A stretch of 64,000 nucleotides of DNA from Polyangiaceae bacterium. Lineage in GTDB: Bacteria > Myxococcota_A > Polyangia > Polyangiales > Polyangiaceae. Numbering within the stretch: position 1 is the stretch's first letter; each line of letters starts with the position of its first letter. This document shows, piece by piece, positions 16,947-24,563 of this stretch. Both the position numbers and the translations under genes were made by a program. Location of the stretch: the NCBI GenBank assembly GCA_025353725.1, contig JANXOF010000053.1, positions 62,001 through 126,000 on the forward strand, read 5' to 3'. The notes beneath the pieces were generated by a model. It was not told the DNA's origin. It searched no databases and worked only from the letters and a program-made list of their open reading frames with translations.

Positions 16947-19100
16947 TCAGCGCCCGAAGATGTTGAATAGCTTTCCGAGCACTTTGCCGAGACGGGATTT
17001 CGGGAGCTTCCAGGGATCGGCCTCCACGGCAAGCGGCTTCGCGCCTGAAGGTGCTCCCGTGTCCGGTTTGCCAAGGTCGCGCAAAATGTCTTCGAGAGGA
17101 CGCGCTCGGTCGAGGCGCGTCACCAACTTCCGACCCGAGCGCGCGTCCCGCGCGTCGATCGCCATCACGCAGTGCTCATCGAACGAGACGCGCACAATGA
17201 CGCGACCTCTGTCCTGAAGCGCACGATCCGAGACCAGCGCCGAGCAAAGGTACTCGTTGCGACTCGCGTCCGCCGACTCGCCTTGGAAGATCGGCATCGC
17301 CACTTCGCCCAGGATATCCGCATCGAGCGTCACCTCGCGGTGCGTAGGCAAACGCGTGTTGCGAGCAACAATCGGCACAAACGCAAGACCTACGCGCGCG
17401 TGCCCCACGCTCATGGGCAGAATATCGAGCAGTGTCGGCGCGTCGCCCGAACCAATCTCGTGGGCGAGAAGCGCCGCGCCGAGCGCGACGGCTTCGTCAG
17501 GGTTGATGCGCTTGCTCGGTCGACGTTTGAAAAGGTCGGCCACCGCCGTTTGGACGGCGGGAATGCGCGTCGTACCGCCGACGAGAAGCACGTCGTCGAT
17601 GTCTTCAGGAGTCAACGCACGCGCGAGCATCACCTCCGTAGCGATGGCCACCGTTCGACTGACGAGCGAGGCCGTGAACTCGTCAAAACGCTCTCGCGTA
17701 ATCTCTACACGCAAGTGCTTGAACGGCTCACGGGTGAATTCAGGGATCTCGACGAGGTACTCCGTCTGAACTGAAAGCGCCCGCTTTGCGACCTCGGCGG
17801 CTTCACGCAAGCGCGCTATCTGCTGCGGATCAGGGTCAAAGTCGACGCCTTCGGCGCGCTGGAATTCAACGAGTAGATGCGACGCGATAAGGTCATCGAA
17901 GTCGGAACCTCCCACGAAGTTGTCGCCGCCGGTCGCCAGGACTTCGAGCTGTCCCGCACTCAAGTCGACGACAGAAAAGTCGAACGTGCCTCCGCCGAAG
18001 TCCCAGACCGCGACGCGGGCTTTTTGCGATTGCTTGTGTCCGTAGGCGACCGCGGCGGCCGTCGGCTCGTTGACAATGCGCTGCACGACGAGCTTCGCCT
18101 CGCGGGCCGCACGCCGTACGGCCTCGCGCTGAACTTCTGAAAAATAGGCCGGTACCGTAATGACGGCGGCTTCGACGGACACGCCTAAGTACGCCTCTGC
18201 CGTGCTTCTCACCTCTTCGAGAATCCGCGCCGCGATCGTATCCATACTGATCACGCCGTCGTCGATGCGAACGCCAAATCGCTGCCCTTCGGCCTCAGCG
18301 AGCGGGTAGGCAAAGTGCTCTTGGAGGTCGGCGGCTGTCTGCGCTCTGTAGGTGCGGCCGACGAGGCGCTTAGAACCGTACACCGTGCGTAGCGGGTAGA
18401 GAATTTGGCGATCGGCCGCCCGCTGCCCGACGTACGACGTCCCGTCGGGGTCGAACGTGATCATCGACGGGATCGTGTTCGACCCCGTTCGACCCGGAAT
18501 GATTTTCGGCTGGCCGTCGACCACGTACGACGCGCATGTGTTCGTCGTGCCGAGGTCAATGCCTATGATGATGCCTGCGCGGCGAACGGCGAGCGGTTCA
18601 ATCTGAGGAGCGAACTCGTCGTCGACGTCACTCTCGTCGACGTCGCTGGCAGTATCGACCCCCACCCCAACCTGGCCCCCGCGAGCCGCGACGAGATGTT
18701 CGCCGGGAAAGGGAGGCGGGCCGCCGACCGTACCCGGTAGCCGAGGTGGAAGCACCTTCGCGGGAGCCTCGGGAGACGCGAGCGCCGCGATGAGCGAGGG
18801 GTCGATCCCGAGAGCGAGGAAGGCGATGCCCATGCCCCTCGTCGCATCGACCCAGACCACTTTCGCCAGACCTGTCGCGAAGCGCTCTCCGCGGTCGTCG
18901 AGGAGGTCAAAACGGATCTCCTCTCCAGCCCTCGTCACGGATGCCGTAGCCACGAGTGCGCCGGAGGGGCTCACGTCCCGCAGACGGTCGACTTGGATGT
19001 CATGACTCCCGGCTACTGACCAAAGGATCCGGGCGGTGGAACCAAGGCGAGCGTGGCTCCGGCGATTGGCCGTATCGTTCAAGACTCTCTCCTTGCGCAC
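16947..19100 (-). CDS. PilZ-Hsp70 (DnaK-like) fusion protein lacking the lid
   Basis: 717 residues. Residues about 11-100 form a PilZ domain with both c-di-GMP signatures: R14-S-H-A-R18 and D42-V-S44-P-S-G47. After a Pro/Asp-rich linker (about 100-175) comes an Hsp70 ATPase: phosphate-1 GIIIGIDLGTTNTCASYVV near 176-194, VPAYFSEVQREAVRRAAREA, phosphate-2 VAVWDFGGGTFDFSVVDL, and adenosine loop DDVLLVGGTTRIPAVQ. A shortened beta substrate-binding part follows (LDILPMSVGHARVG onward), and the protein ends at about residue 717 without the helical lid or an EEVD-type tail. It is predicted to couple ATP-driven client binding to a cyclic-dinucleotide signal. It is the third gene of an alr-mlaE-hsp70 run, 16 bp after mlaE. 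Confidence 0.9.
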   Translation of the reverse strand: MRKERVLNDTANRRSHARLGSTARILWSVAGSHDIQVDRLRDVSPSGALVATASVTRAGEEIRFDLLDDRGERFATGLAKVVWVDATRGMGIAFLALGIDPSLIAALASPEAPAKVLPPRLPGTVGGPPPFPGEHLVAARGGQVGVGVDTASDVDESDVDDEFAPQIEPLAVRRAGIIIGIDLGTTNTCASYVVDGQPKIIPGRTGSNTIPSMITFDPDGTSYVGQRAADRQILYPLRTVYGSKRLVGRTYRAQTAADLQEHFAYPLAEAEGQRFGVRIDDGVISMDTIAARILEEVRSTAEAYLGVSVEAAVITVPAYFSEVQREAVRRAAREAKLVVQRIVNEPTAAAVAYGHKQSQKARVAVWDFGGGTFDFSVVDLSAGQLEVLATGGDNFVGGSDFDDLIASHLLVEFQRAEGVDFDPDPQQIARLREAAEVAKRALSVQTEYLVEIPEFTREPFKHLRVEITRERFDEFTASLVSRTVAIATEVMLARALTPEDIDDVLLVGGTTRIPAVQTAVADLFKRRPSKRINPDEAVALGAALLAHEIGSGDAPTLLDILPMSVGHARVGLAFVPIVARNTRLPTHREVTLDADILGEVAMPIFQGESADASRNEYLCSALVSDRALQDRGRVIVRVSFDEHCVMAIDARDARSGRKLVTRLDRARPLEDILRDLGKPDTGAPSGAKPLAVEADPWKLPKSRLGKVLGKLFNIFGR

Positions 19101-19116
19101 ATCGTGCGCATGAAAC

Positions 19117-20001
19117 TCAAAGGTCCGTCAGTAAGGTAGTGACGACGTAGTCCGAAGCAAAAATAGCAACGATGCTCGACACTACGGCGCGCGCCGTAGC
19201 CTCGCCGACGCCGCGCGCGCCGCCTGAAGCAAAGAAGCCTTTTTTGCAGCAAATAGTACTCACGATGACACCGAAGAGCGCGCTCTTCACGAGCAGCATA
19301 CGGATGTCTCCCCATTTCACGAACGTCTGAATGCGATCGAAGAAGACACCAGGGTCGATGGACTGCCAAACGACGGCAACAACCCACGCACCGAACATTC
19401 CGGCGATTCCGAAACAGACGGCGAGAAGCGGAAGGACGATCGTGGTCGCAAGTACGCGAGGTACGACAAGGTATTGAACAGGGCTTACGCCCATCGTCGT
19501 AATCGCGTCGATCTGTTCCGTCACGCGCATGTTCCCGAGCTCGCTCGCCATCGTGCTCCCGGCACGCGCCGTGACCACCACGGCGGCGAGCACCGGAGCG
19601 AGCTCACGCGCAAGCGCGAGGGCGACGACGCCGCCGACCATCCCCTCAGCCGAAAACTGCCGAAAGCCGACAATCGTGCTCACGGTAAAAGCCATCCCCG
19701 TGAACATCCCGACGAGCCCCGCAATGAAGAGCGAGCCCGCGCCAATGAACTCAATAGCGTTGAGAAGCTGAGCGATGCGAAACGGTGGCCTGACGAGCCA
19801 CGTCAGCGCTTGGCTCAGAAGAAGAACCGTTGCGCCTAGGTCGTCGAGGAGGCCGACAAGTGGGTCGACGGCAAAATCGACGACGCGAAGAAACACACGC
19901 TGCAGCAACCGAATCCGCGACGTACGCGAACGAGAACGAGGTTGCGACGATGGACCTTCGGGACCGTCGGCGTGTTGAGGATCGTGTGTGAGTGCGGTCA
20001 A
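19117..20001 (-). CDS. MlaE-family ABC transporter permease
   Basis: 294 residues. After a basic, Ser-rich N-terminus of about 30 residues the sequence has the MlaE/YrbE pattern: IEFIGAGSLFIAGLVGMFTGMAF, LARELAPVLAAVVVTARAGSTMASELGNMRVTEQIDAI and TTMGVSPVQYLVVPRVLAT. At least five hydrophobic segments. Relatives move phospholipids or other hydrophobic molecules between the membranes with an MlaF ATPase and an MlaD lipid-binding protein; neither is adjacent here. It lies between alr (30 bp upstream) and the PilZ-Hsp70 gene. Confidence 0.9.
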   Translation of the reverse strand: MTALTHDPQHADGPEGPSSQPRSRSRTSRIRLLQRVFLRVVDFAVDPLVGLLDDLGATVLLLSQALTWLVRPPFRIAQLLNAIEFIGAGSLFIAGLVGMFTGMAFTVSTIVGFRQFSAEGMVGGVVALALARELAPVLAAVVVTARAGSTMASELGNMRVTEQIDAITTMGVSPVQYLVVPRVLATTIVLPLLAVCFGIAGMFGAWVVAVVWQSIDPGVFFDRIQTFVKWGDIRMLLVKSALFGVIVSTICCKKGFFASGGARGVGEATARAVVSSIVAIFASDYVVTTLLTDL

Positions 20002-20031
20002 GGCGGCGTGAGTGTAGCTCGCTTCCGTGAG

Positions 20032-21336
20032 CTATGGCTCGCGGTAGAAGCGCGGCACGCGACGAGAAATGGACGTCAAGACCTCCCATGCGATAGAGCC
20101 CCCTGCTCGCGCGACCTCCTCCGCCGAGATCGCCCCCTTCCCGAGTAAGCCTTCTTGCGCACCGAGGATGACGACTTCGTCACGAAGCGCAACGCCCGTG
20201 ACGTTGGTGACGTCGACCATGGCCATGTCCATCGAAACCGCTCCGACGATCGGAGCTCGACGGCCACGCACCAGCACGTGTCCGCGGTTCGACAGATGCC
20301 TCGATAGCCCATCGGCGTAACCCATCGGAATCGTCGCGATGCGCGAAGCTGTAGATGCACGAAAAAGCGCGCCATAGCCTACACTTTCGCCCGGCTCGAT
20401 AGCTCGCAGGTCGACGATCTCGGTGCGAACGCGCATGGCTGAGTGAAGCTCGCTCGAGACAGCCGCCAGGGGCGAAACTCCGAAGACCGCGATTCCCGGT
20501 CTCACGGCGTCGAACACGGCCTCGCCACGCAGAAGCGCGGCGCTGTTCGCCGCATGCCTTACCGTGCACGCGTCGATGACCCCCGCCGACGTCAGAACCT
20601 GCGTCGCCTCCTCGAATCGAGAGACCTGCTGGGCCGTGAACGCGGCGTCCGTGTGACCGGGTTCCGCGTCCGCGCAAGCGAGGTGTGTCATCAGGCCGGT
20701 GATGCAGACCTCACGCTGTTTCGCGAACGCCTCCGCGAAGGCTTTGAGGTCTTTCATCTGGACACCGAGGCGCGCCATTCCCGTATCCACCTTCAGGTGC
20801 GCGGGAACGCGATGACCGAGCGCCCGCGCCGCGCGGACAAGGGTCTCGACTTGGCCCAGGTCGTAGATGACGGGCGTAACGTCGCGCGAAGCTATCTCCT
20901 CGTAAGCCGAGGCCGCGTATCCTCCCATCACGAGCAACGGGGCGCGGATTCCCGCCTCCCGCAGCTCGATAGCCTCCTCGAGCAACGCCACGCAGAAGCC
21001 CTTGGCGCCGGCTCGTTCAAGCGTGCGCGCCACGGCGGGAGCTCCGTGCCCGTACCCATCCGCCTTGAGGACGGGCCAAACATGCGCAGCGCCGGCCTCT
21101 GTCGCATGACGCGTCACCACCCGAAGGTTGTGACGGAGAGCCGCAAGGTTGATTTCCGCGCGCGTCGCCCGGAGCGCGTCCGCGGGAGCAGCTCGTCGCG
21201 GTTTGAGCACGCGAACGCCCTCGGCGACGCCACCGCTCGCGAGCGCGCTCCCTCGGCTCGGCGTGTCAGCCTGCCGGCGACTCGGTCCCGACAGCGGCGC
21301 TTTCGGGGGCTCGCTCACGATCGCAGCGTGCACCAT
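20032..21336 (-). CDS. alr: Alanine racemase
   Basis: 434 residues; PLP enzyme interconverting L- and D-alanine for peptidoglycan. PLP Lys91 is in VWPVLKADGYGHGAPAVA; the second catalytic base Tyr is in ESVGYGALFRAS. LKVDTGMARLGV, PIVGAVSMDMAMVDVT and DEVVILGAQ are family motifs. The first 55 or so residues are a low-complexity extension before EINLAALRHNLRVV, where homologues usually begin, so the start may be downstream of 21336. It is first in the alr-mlaE-hsp70 operon. Confidence 0.93.
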   Translation of the reverse strand: MVHAAIVSEPPKAPLSGPSRRQADTPSRGSALASGGVAEGVRVLKPRRAAPADALRATRAEINLAALRHNLRVVTRHATEAGAAHVWPVLKADGYGHGAPAVARTLERAGAKGFCVALLEEAIELREAGIRAPLLVMGGYAASAYEEIASRDVTPVIYDLGQVETLVRAARALGHRVPAHLKVDTGMARLGVQMKDLKAFAEAFAKQREVCITGLMTHLACADAEPGHTDAAFTAQQVSRFEEATQVLTSAGVIDACTVRHAANSAALLRGEAVFDAVRPGIAVFGVSPLAAVSSELHSAMRVRTEIVDLRAIEPGESVGYGALFRASTASRIATIPMGYADGLSRHLSNRGHVLVRGRRAPIVGAVSMDMAMVDVTNVTGVALRDEVVILGAQEGLLGKGAISAEEVARAGGSIAWEVLTSISRRVPRFYREP

Positions 21337-21742
21337 GCAAAGTTTGACGACCGAATCCGACGGCCGAACGGCCTTGGCCGACGCTGCGCGCTCATTTGTG
21401 ATGGAAGGTTACTTCCGCCATCCGTGAACCGTCACGAAGAACGTTTCCTAGCGGAATCATTTCAGCGACTCGCCTCGAACGGTGCCGGGAGCGAGGCGAG
21501 GACGTCAGCAACGCCCGAAGAAGCGTGAGCACACTTAGCAAGGATGAGTTCATCGAACCCCACGCCTGTCCCCCTCGACCTGAATCGCTTCCGCCCATGG
21601 TGGTCGGAACGCGTCGGACTCCTCCCCGCGCATCATCGATTCGTCGACGAAGCGCAGCGCGCCAAAGCCTGACACCGAGAGGGCGACCCTTGGAGAGGCC
21701 CACGCTAAAAATGTTTGAGGCAGCTCTTGGCATCTTTAAGCA
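21337..21742. other. Intergenic region between alr and the radical SAM gene
   Basis: About 400 bp. It must contain the alr promoter (minus strand). It holds one short plausible frame (21544-21672, listed separately) and ends at a LexA-like operator. Nothing else was recognised. Confidence 0.4.
21544..21672 (+). CDS. Possible small protein of 42 residues
   Basis: ATG at 21544 opens a 42-codon frame ending with TGA at 21670. It contains DLNRFRPWWSERVG and HHRFVDEAQRAKA. About 70 percent of its third codon positions are G or C, which fits coding use, and AGCAAGG just before the ATG could serve as a weak ribosome-binding site. It could be a genuine small protein, the surviving head of a lost gene, or chance. 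No family was recognised. Confidence 0.25.
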   Translation: MSSSNPTPVPLDLNRFRPWWSERVGLLPAHHRFVDEAQRAKA

Positions 21743-21759
21743 CTGAACGTATATTCAGT
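21742..21759 (+). promoter_or_regulatory. LexA-type SOS operator
   Basis: ACTGAACGTATATTCAGT is an inverted repeat with CTGAA/TTCAG arms and a 6-bp centre. Read on the minus strand, CTGAATATACGTTCAG matches most positions of the Myxococcus xanthus LexA box as I recall it (CTRHAMRYBYGTTCAGS). It ends 7 bp before the ATG of the radical SAM gene of a DNA-repair cassette. A repressor bound here would block transcription, and the transcript leader must be very short or absent. Confidence 0.72.
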
Positions 21760-21766
21760 TCAAATC

Positions 21767-23023
21767 ATGGAAACGCGCCGAAAGCTCGAGATTCTCGCTG
21801 ACGCGGCAAAGTACGATGCCTCGTGCGCGTCGTCGGGGGCCAAGCGGGCACGGGTCGATGGAGGACTAGGAAGTACGACGGGGATGGGTATCTGTCACTC
21901 GTACACGCCCGACGGTCGTTGTGTCTCGCTCCTCAAAATATTGCTGTCAAACGTTTGCATCTATGACTGTCAATACTGCGTAAATCGAATCTCGAGCGAC
22001 GTCCCGCGTGCCACCTTTGCGCCAGACGAAATCGTAAATCTGGTACTCGACTTCTATCGTCGAAATTATATCGAAGGTCTTTTTCTCAGTTCTGGCGTCG
22101 TCAAAAGCCCAGATGCAACCATGGAACGAATGATTGAGGTCGCGCGAAGCCTTCGCGAAGATCACAAATTCGGCGGATATGTGCATCTCAAAGTGATCGC
22201 CAATGCGTCGCGTGACCTTGTCCTTCGCGCGGGTCTCTATGCCGACCGGGTAAGTGCAAACGTAGAGCTCCCGACGACTCCGGACCTTGCGCGCCTTGCC
22301 CCCGAAAAGCGTATGGCGGATGTCGAAAACACAATGCATACAGTGAATGAGAAGAGCATTGAGTCGAAGAGTGAGCGCAGGTCGTTCCGCCACGCGCCTA
22401 GGTTTGCACCCGCCGGTCAAAGTACCCAGATGATCGTCGGCGCAACACCGTCCGCCGACGGCACGATTCTCGCGACTTCAGCGCGTCTCTACCGCGCTCA
22501 CGGGTTGCGTAGAGTCTACTATTCGGCATACAGTCCGATCCCTTTTGCAGACCCGCGCCTTCCGCCGCGCGCGGTCGAAAAAGTCCGCGAGCATCGCCTT
22601 TATCAAGCCGATTGGCTGCTTCGGTTTTATGGCTATTCCCACGAGGAGCTCTTGCGACCGGACGAAAATCTCGACCCCGATCTCGACCCGAAAGTCATGT
22701 GGGCTTTATCAAACCGACACGCGTTTCCCGTCGATGTTGCACGAGCCCCCAAAGAGCTGCTGCTCCGTATTCCTGGCATCGGCGTGCGTAGCGTCGCGCG
22801 GATTCTTTCCACGCGTCGACATTCTCGAATTACGCTCGATGACCTCGCGCGCTTAGGTGTCTCGGTAGGCCGCGCGGCGCCTTTCGTCGTCACTGCCGAC
22901 GCACGAGAAAATAGTGAGCTGCGTACGTTGGACAACGTAGATCTCCGCGCCCGGCTCGTTGCCCGAGAGAACGTCAGCGCACGCCCGAAGCGCGCGTCCG
23001 ATGCGCAGCTTTCTTTGTTTTGA
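21767..23023 (+). CDS. Putative DNA repair/modification radical SAM protein (UDG-linked family)
   Basis: 418 residues. The N-terminus METRRKLEILADAAKYDASC and CVSLLKILLSNVCIYDCQYC match the TIGR03916-type family genetically linked to uracil-DNA glycosylases. The radical SAM cluster ligands are C64, C68 and C71 (CxxxCxxC). A helix-hairpin-helix DNA-binding motif lies near residues 347-368 (LLLRIPGIGVRSVARILSTR). The substrate is not known. Codon use is noticeably more AT-rich than in neighbours, hinting at transfer. It is preceded by a LexA box and followed by the UdgX fusion, whose ATG lies 19 bp after this stop. Confidence 0.9.
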   Translation: METRRKLEILADAAKYDASCASSGAKRARVDGGLGSTTGMGICHSYTPDGRCVSLLKILLSNVCIYDCQYCVNRISSDVPRATFAPDEIVNLVLDFYRRNYIEGLFLSSGVVKSPDATMERMIEVARSLREDHKFGGYVHLKVIANASRDLVLRAGLYADRVSANVELPTTPDLARLAPEKRMADVENTMHTVNEKSIESKSERRSFRHAPRFAPAGQSTQMIVGATPSADGTILATSARLYRAHGLRRVYYSAYSPIPFADPRLPPRAVEKVREHRLYQADWLLRFYGYSHEELLRPDENLDPDLDPKVMWALSNRHAFPVDVARAPKELLLRIPGIGVRSVARILSTRRHSRITLDDLARLGVSVGRAAPFVVTADARENSELRTLDNVDLRARLVARENVSARPKRASDAQLSLF

Positions 23024-23042
23024 ACTCGCGCGAGAGCGACCG

Positions 23043-24521
23043 ATGATCGTCGTACCCATCGAGCCCACGTTTGCATCTTTCCGTAACGGCGCACGGGCCG
23101 CCCTCGCGAGGAATCTTGGTCCGGGTTTGGTGAAATTCGTCCAACGAGATTCCGCGCAGACTCAGCTGTCGTTCGTGTCTCCAGACTCCCACGTTCTGAC
23201 GGGGGGCCGGGAGGCGCAAGCACACGACGCGGTCACCACTTCTTCCCGCGTACCTCGCGTTTCGAAGACGTTTTTGTCGCTCGGAGAGCGCGTGGCCGTG
23301 CATCGCGACACGGGCGTTTGGGACGCTCTGTATCGCGTGCTCTTTCGATTGACTCACGGCGAGCCCCGGCTGCTCGAGGTAGCGACAGACCGCGACGTTC
23401 GCCCTCTCTCGCTCTTCGACGCGGCGGTGCGACGCGATGTGCACAAGATGCACGCGTTCGTCCGGTTCCGCGAAGCACGAGCTCGTGACGGTGAAAGCGT
23501 TTGGGTGGCGTTCTATGAACCCGACCATCGCGTTGCCGATCGGGCCGCGCCGTTGTTTGTCGACCGATTCGGGGGCACTCGCTTCGTTCTTGCCACGCCC
23601 GACGTGACGCTCTTTTGGAACACGATAGCCCTTCAGCGGGGGCCAGGTTCTCCCGACGAAGCCGCGGCACGCGCCGCGTTCGACGAGGACACGCGGCACG
23701 AGGACGGCGTGGCGGACTTGTTTCGAACGTACTACGAAAGCATCTTCAATCCAGCGCGCGTAAACCCGCGCGCGATGCGTGCGGAAATGCCCGTCCGTTT
23801 TTGGAAGCATCTTCCCGAAGCCCAATCGGTCCCTCGTTTGTTGAAAGAGGCCACCGAACGTAAGAACTCGATGATTGAGCCTCGAGCGCTCGAACCGCGT
23901 GCCGAGCCGCCTATCGATGGTGACACGACCGACCTCGCGCGAGCCGCTCTTTCTTGTGCTGTATGCACACATTCAAAATCGGCCTCTCAAACCGTGTTTG
24001 GTCAGGGGCCTACCGATGCACGCCTATTTGTTGTCGGCGAACAGCCCGGAGACGAGGAGGACCTGAAAGGCCTCCCTTTCGTGGGGCCTGCTGGGCGATT
24101 CTTCGACAGTTTACTGGCCGAGGCGGGGGTGTTGCGCGAGCGGCTTTACCTTACGAACGCGGTGAAGCACTTTACGTGGGAGCCTCGTGGGAAGCGACGC
24201 CTACACGTACGTCCACACGCGAGCTCGGTGCGGGCGTGTCGCCCTTGGCTTGATGCAGAACTTGCGCGCGTACGCCCCAAAGTGATTCTTTGCCTCGGTA
24301 CGACGGCGGCACAGTCTTTTTTGGGGCCCGGGTTTCGTTTGAACCAAGCCCTCGGTAAGTGGCTTCCGCAATCATGGGCGGAAGGCTTTTTGGTGAGCTA
24401 TCACCCGTCGGCTATCTTGCGCATGCCCGAGGGGCCGCTTCGAGACGCGGCGCGCGCTGTCTTTATCAACGATCTCGTCCGGGCATCCGCGCTTGCCGAG
24501 AGCGACGGAACACGCTCATAG
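23043..24521 (+). CDS. DUF4130-UdgX fusion: uracil-DNA glycosylase that cross-links to DNA
   Basis: About 492 residues from the ATG at 23043. Residues about 85-260 resemble the DUF4130 domain that accompanies this cassette (RVLFRLTHGEPRLLEVATDR, HKMHAFVRFRE). Residues about 300-485 are a family 4-like UDG: Cys305/Cys308 (CAVC) and Cys399 as Fe-S ligands, motif A GEQPGDEED at 332-340, and SYHPSAILR near 452. The insert KRRLH at 384-388 is the UdgX signature. His388 corresponds to the residue that in studied UdgX proteins bonds covalently to the excised uracil site. It therefore probably traps uracil lesions rather than simply releasing the base. Second gene of a LexA-box cassette. Confidence 0.88.
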   Translation: MIVVPIEPTFASFRNGARAALARNLGPGLVKFVQRDSAQTQLSFVSPDSHVLTGGREAQAHDAVTTSSRVPRVSKTFLSLGERVAVHRDTGVWDALYRVLFRLTHGEPRLLEVATDRDVRPLSLFDAAVRRDVHKMHAFVRFREARARDGESVWVAFYEPDHRVADRAAPLFVDRFGGTRFVLATPDVTLFWNTIALQRGPGSPDEAAARAAFDEDTRHEDGVADLFRTYYESIFNPARVNPRAMRAEMPVRFWKHLPEAQSVPRLLKEATERKNSMIEPRALEPRAEPPIDGDTTDLARAALSCAVCTHSKSASQTVFGQGPTDARLFVVGEQPGDEEDLKGLPFVGPAGRFFDSLLAEAGVLRERLYLTNAVKHFTWEPRGKRRLHVRPHASSVRACRPWLDAELARVRPKVILCLGTTAAQSFLGPGFRLNQALGKWLPQSWAEGFLVSYHPSAILRMPEGPLRDAARAVFINDLVRASALAESDGTRS

Positions 24522-24563
24522 ACTCTGCGTGACGCTTCTTCGCGTGCCGACTACGCGGGAAAG

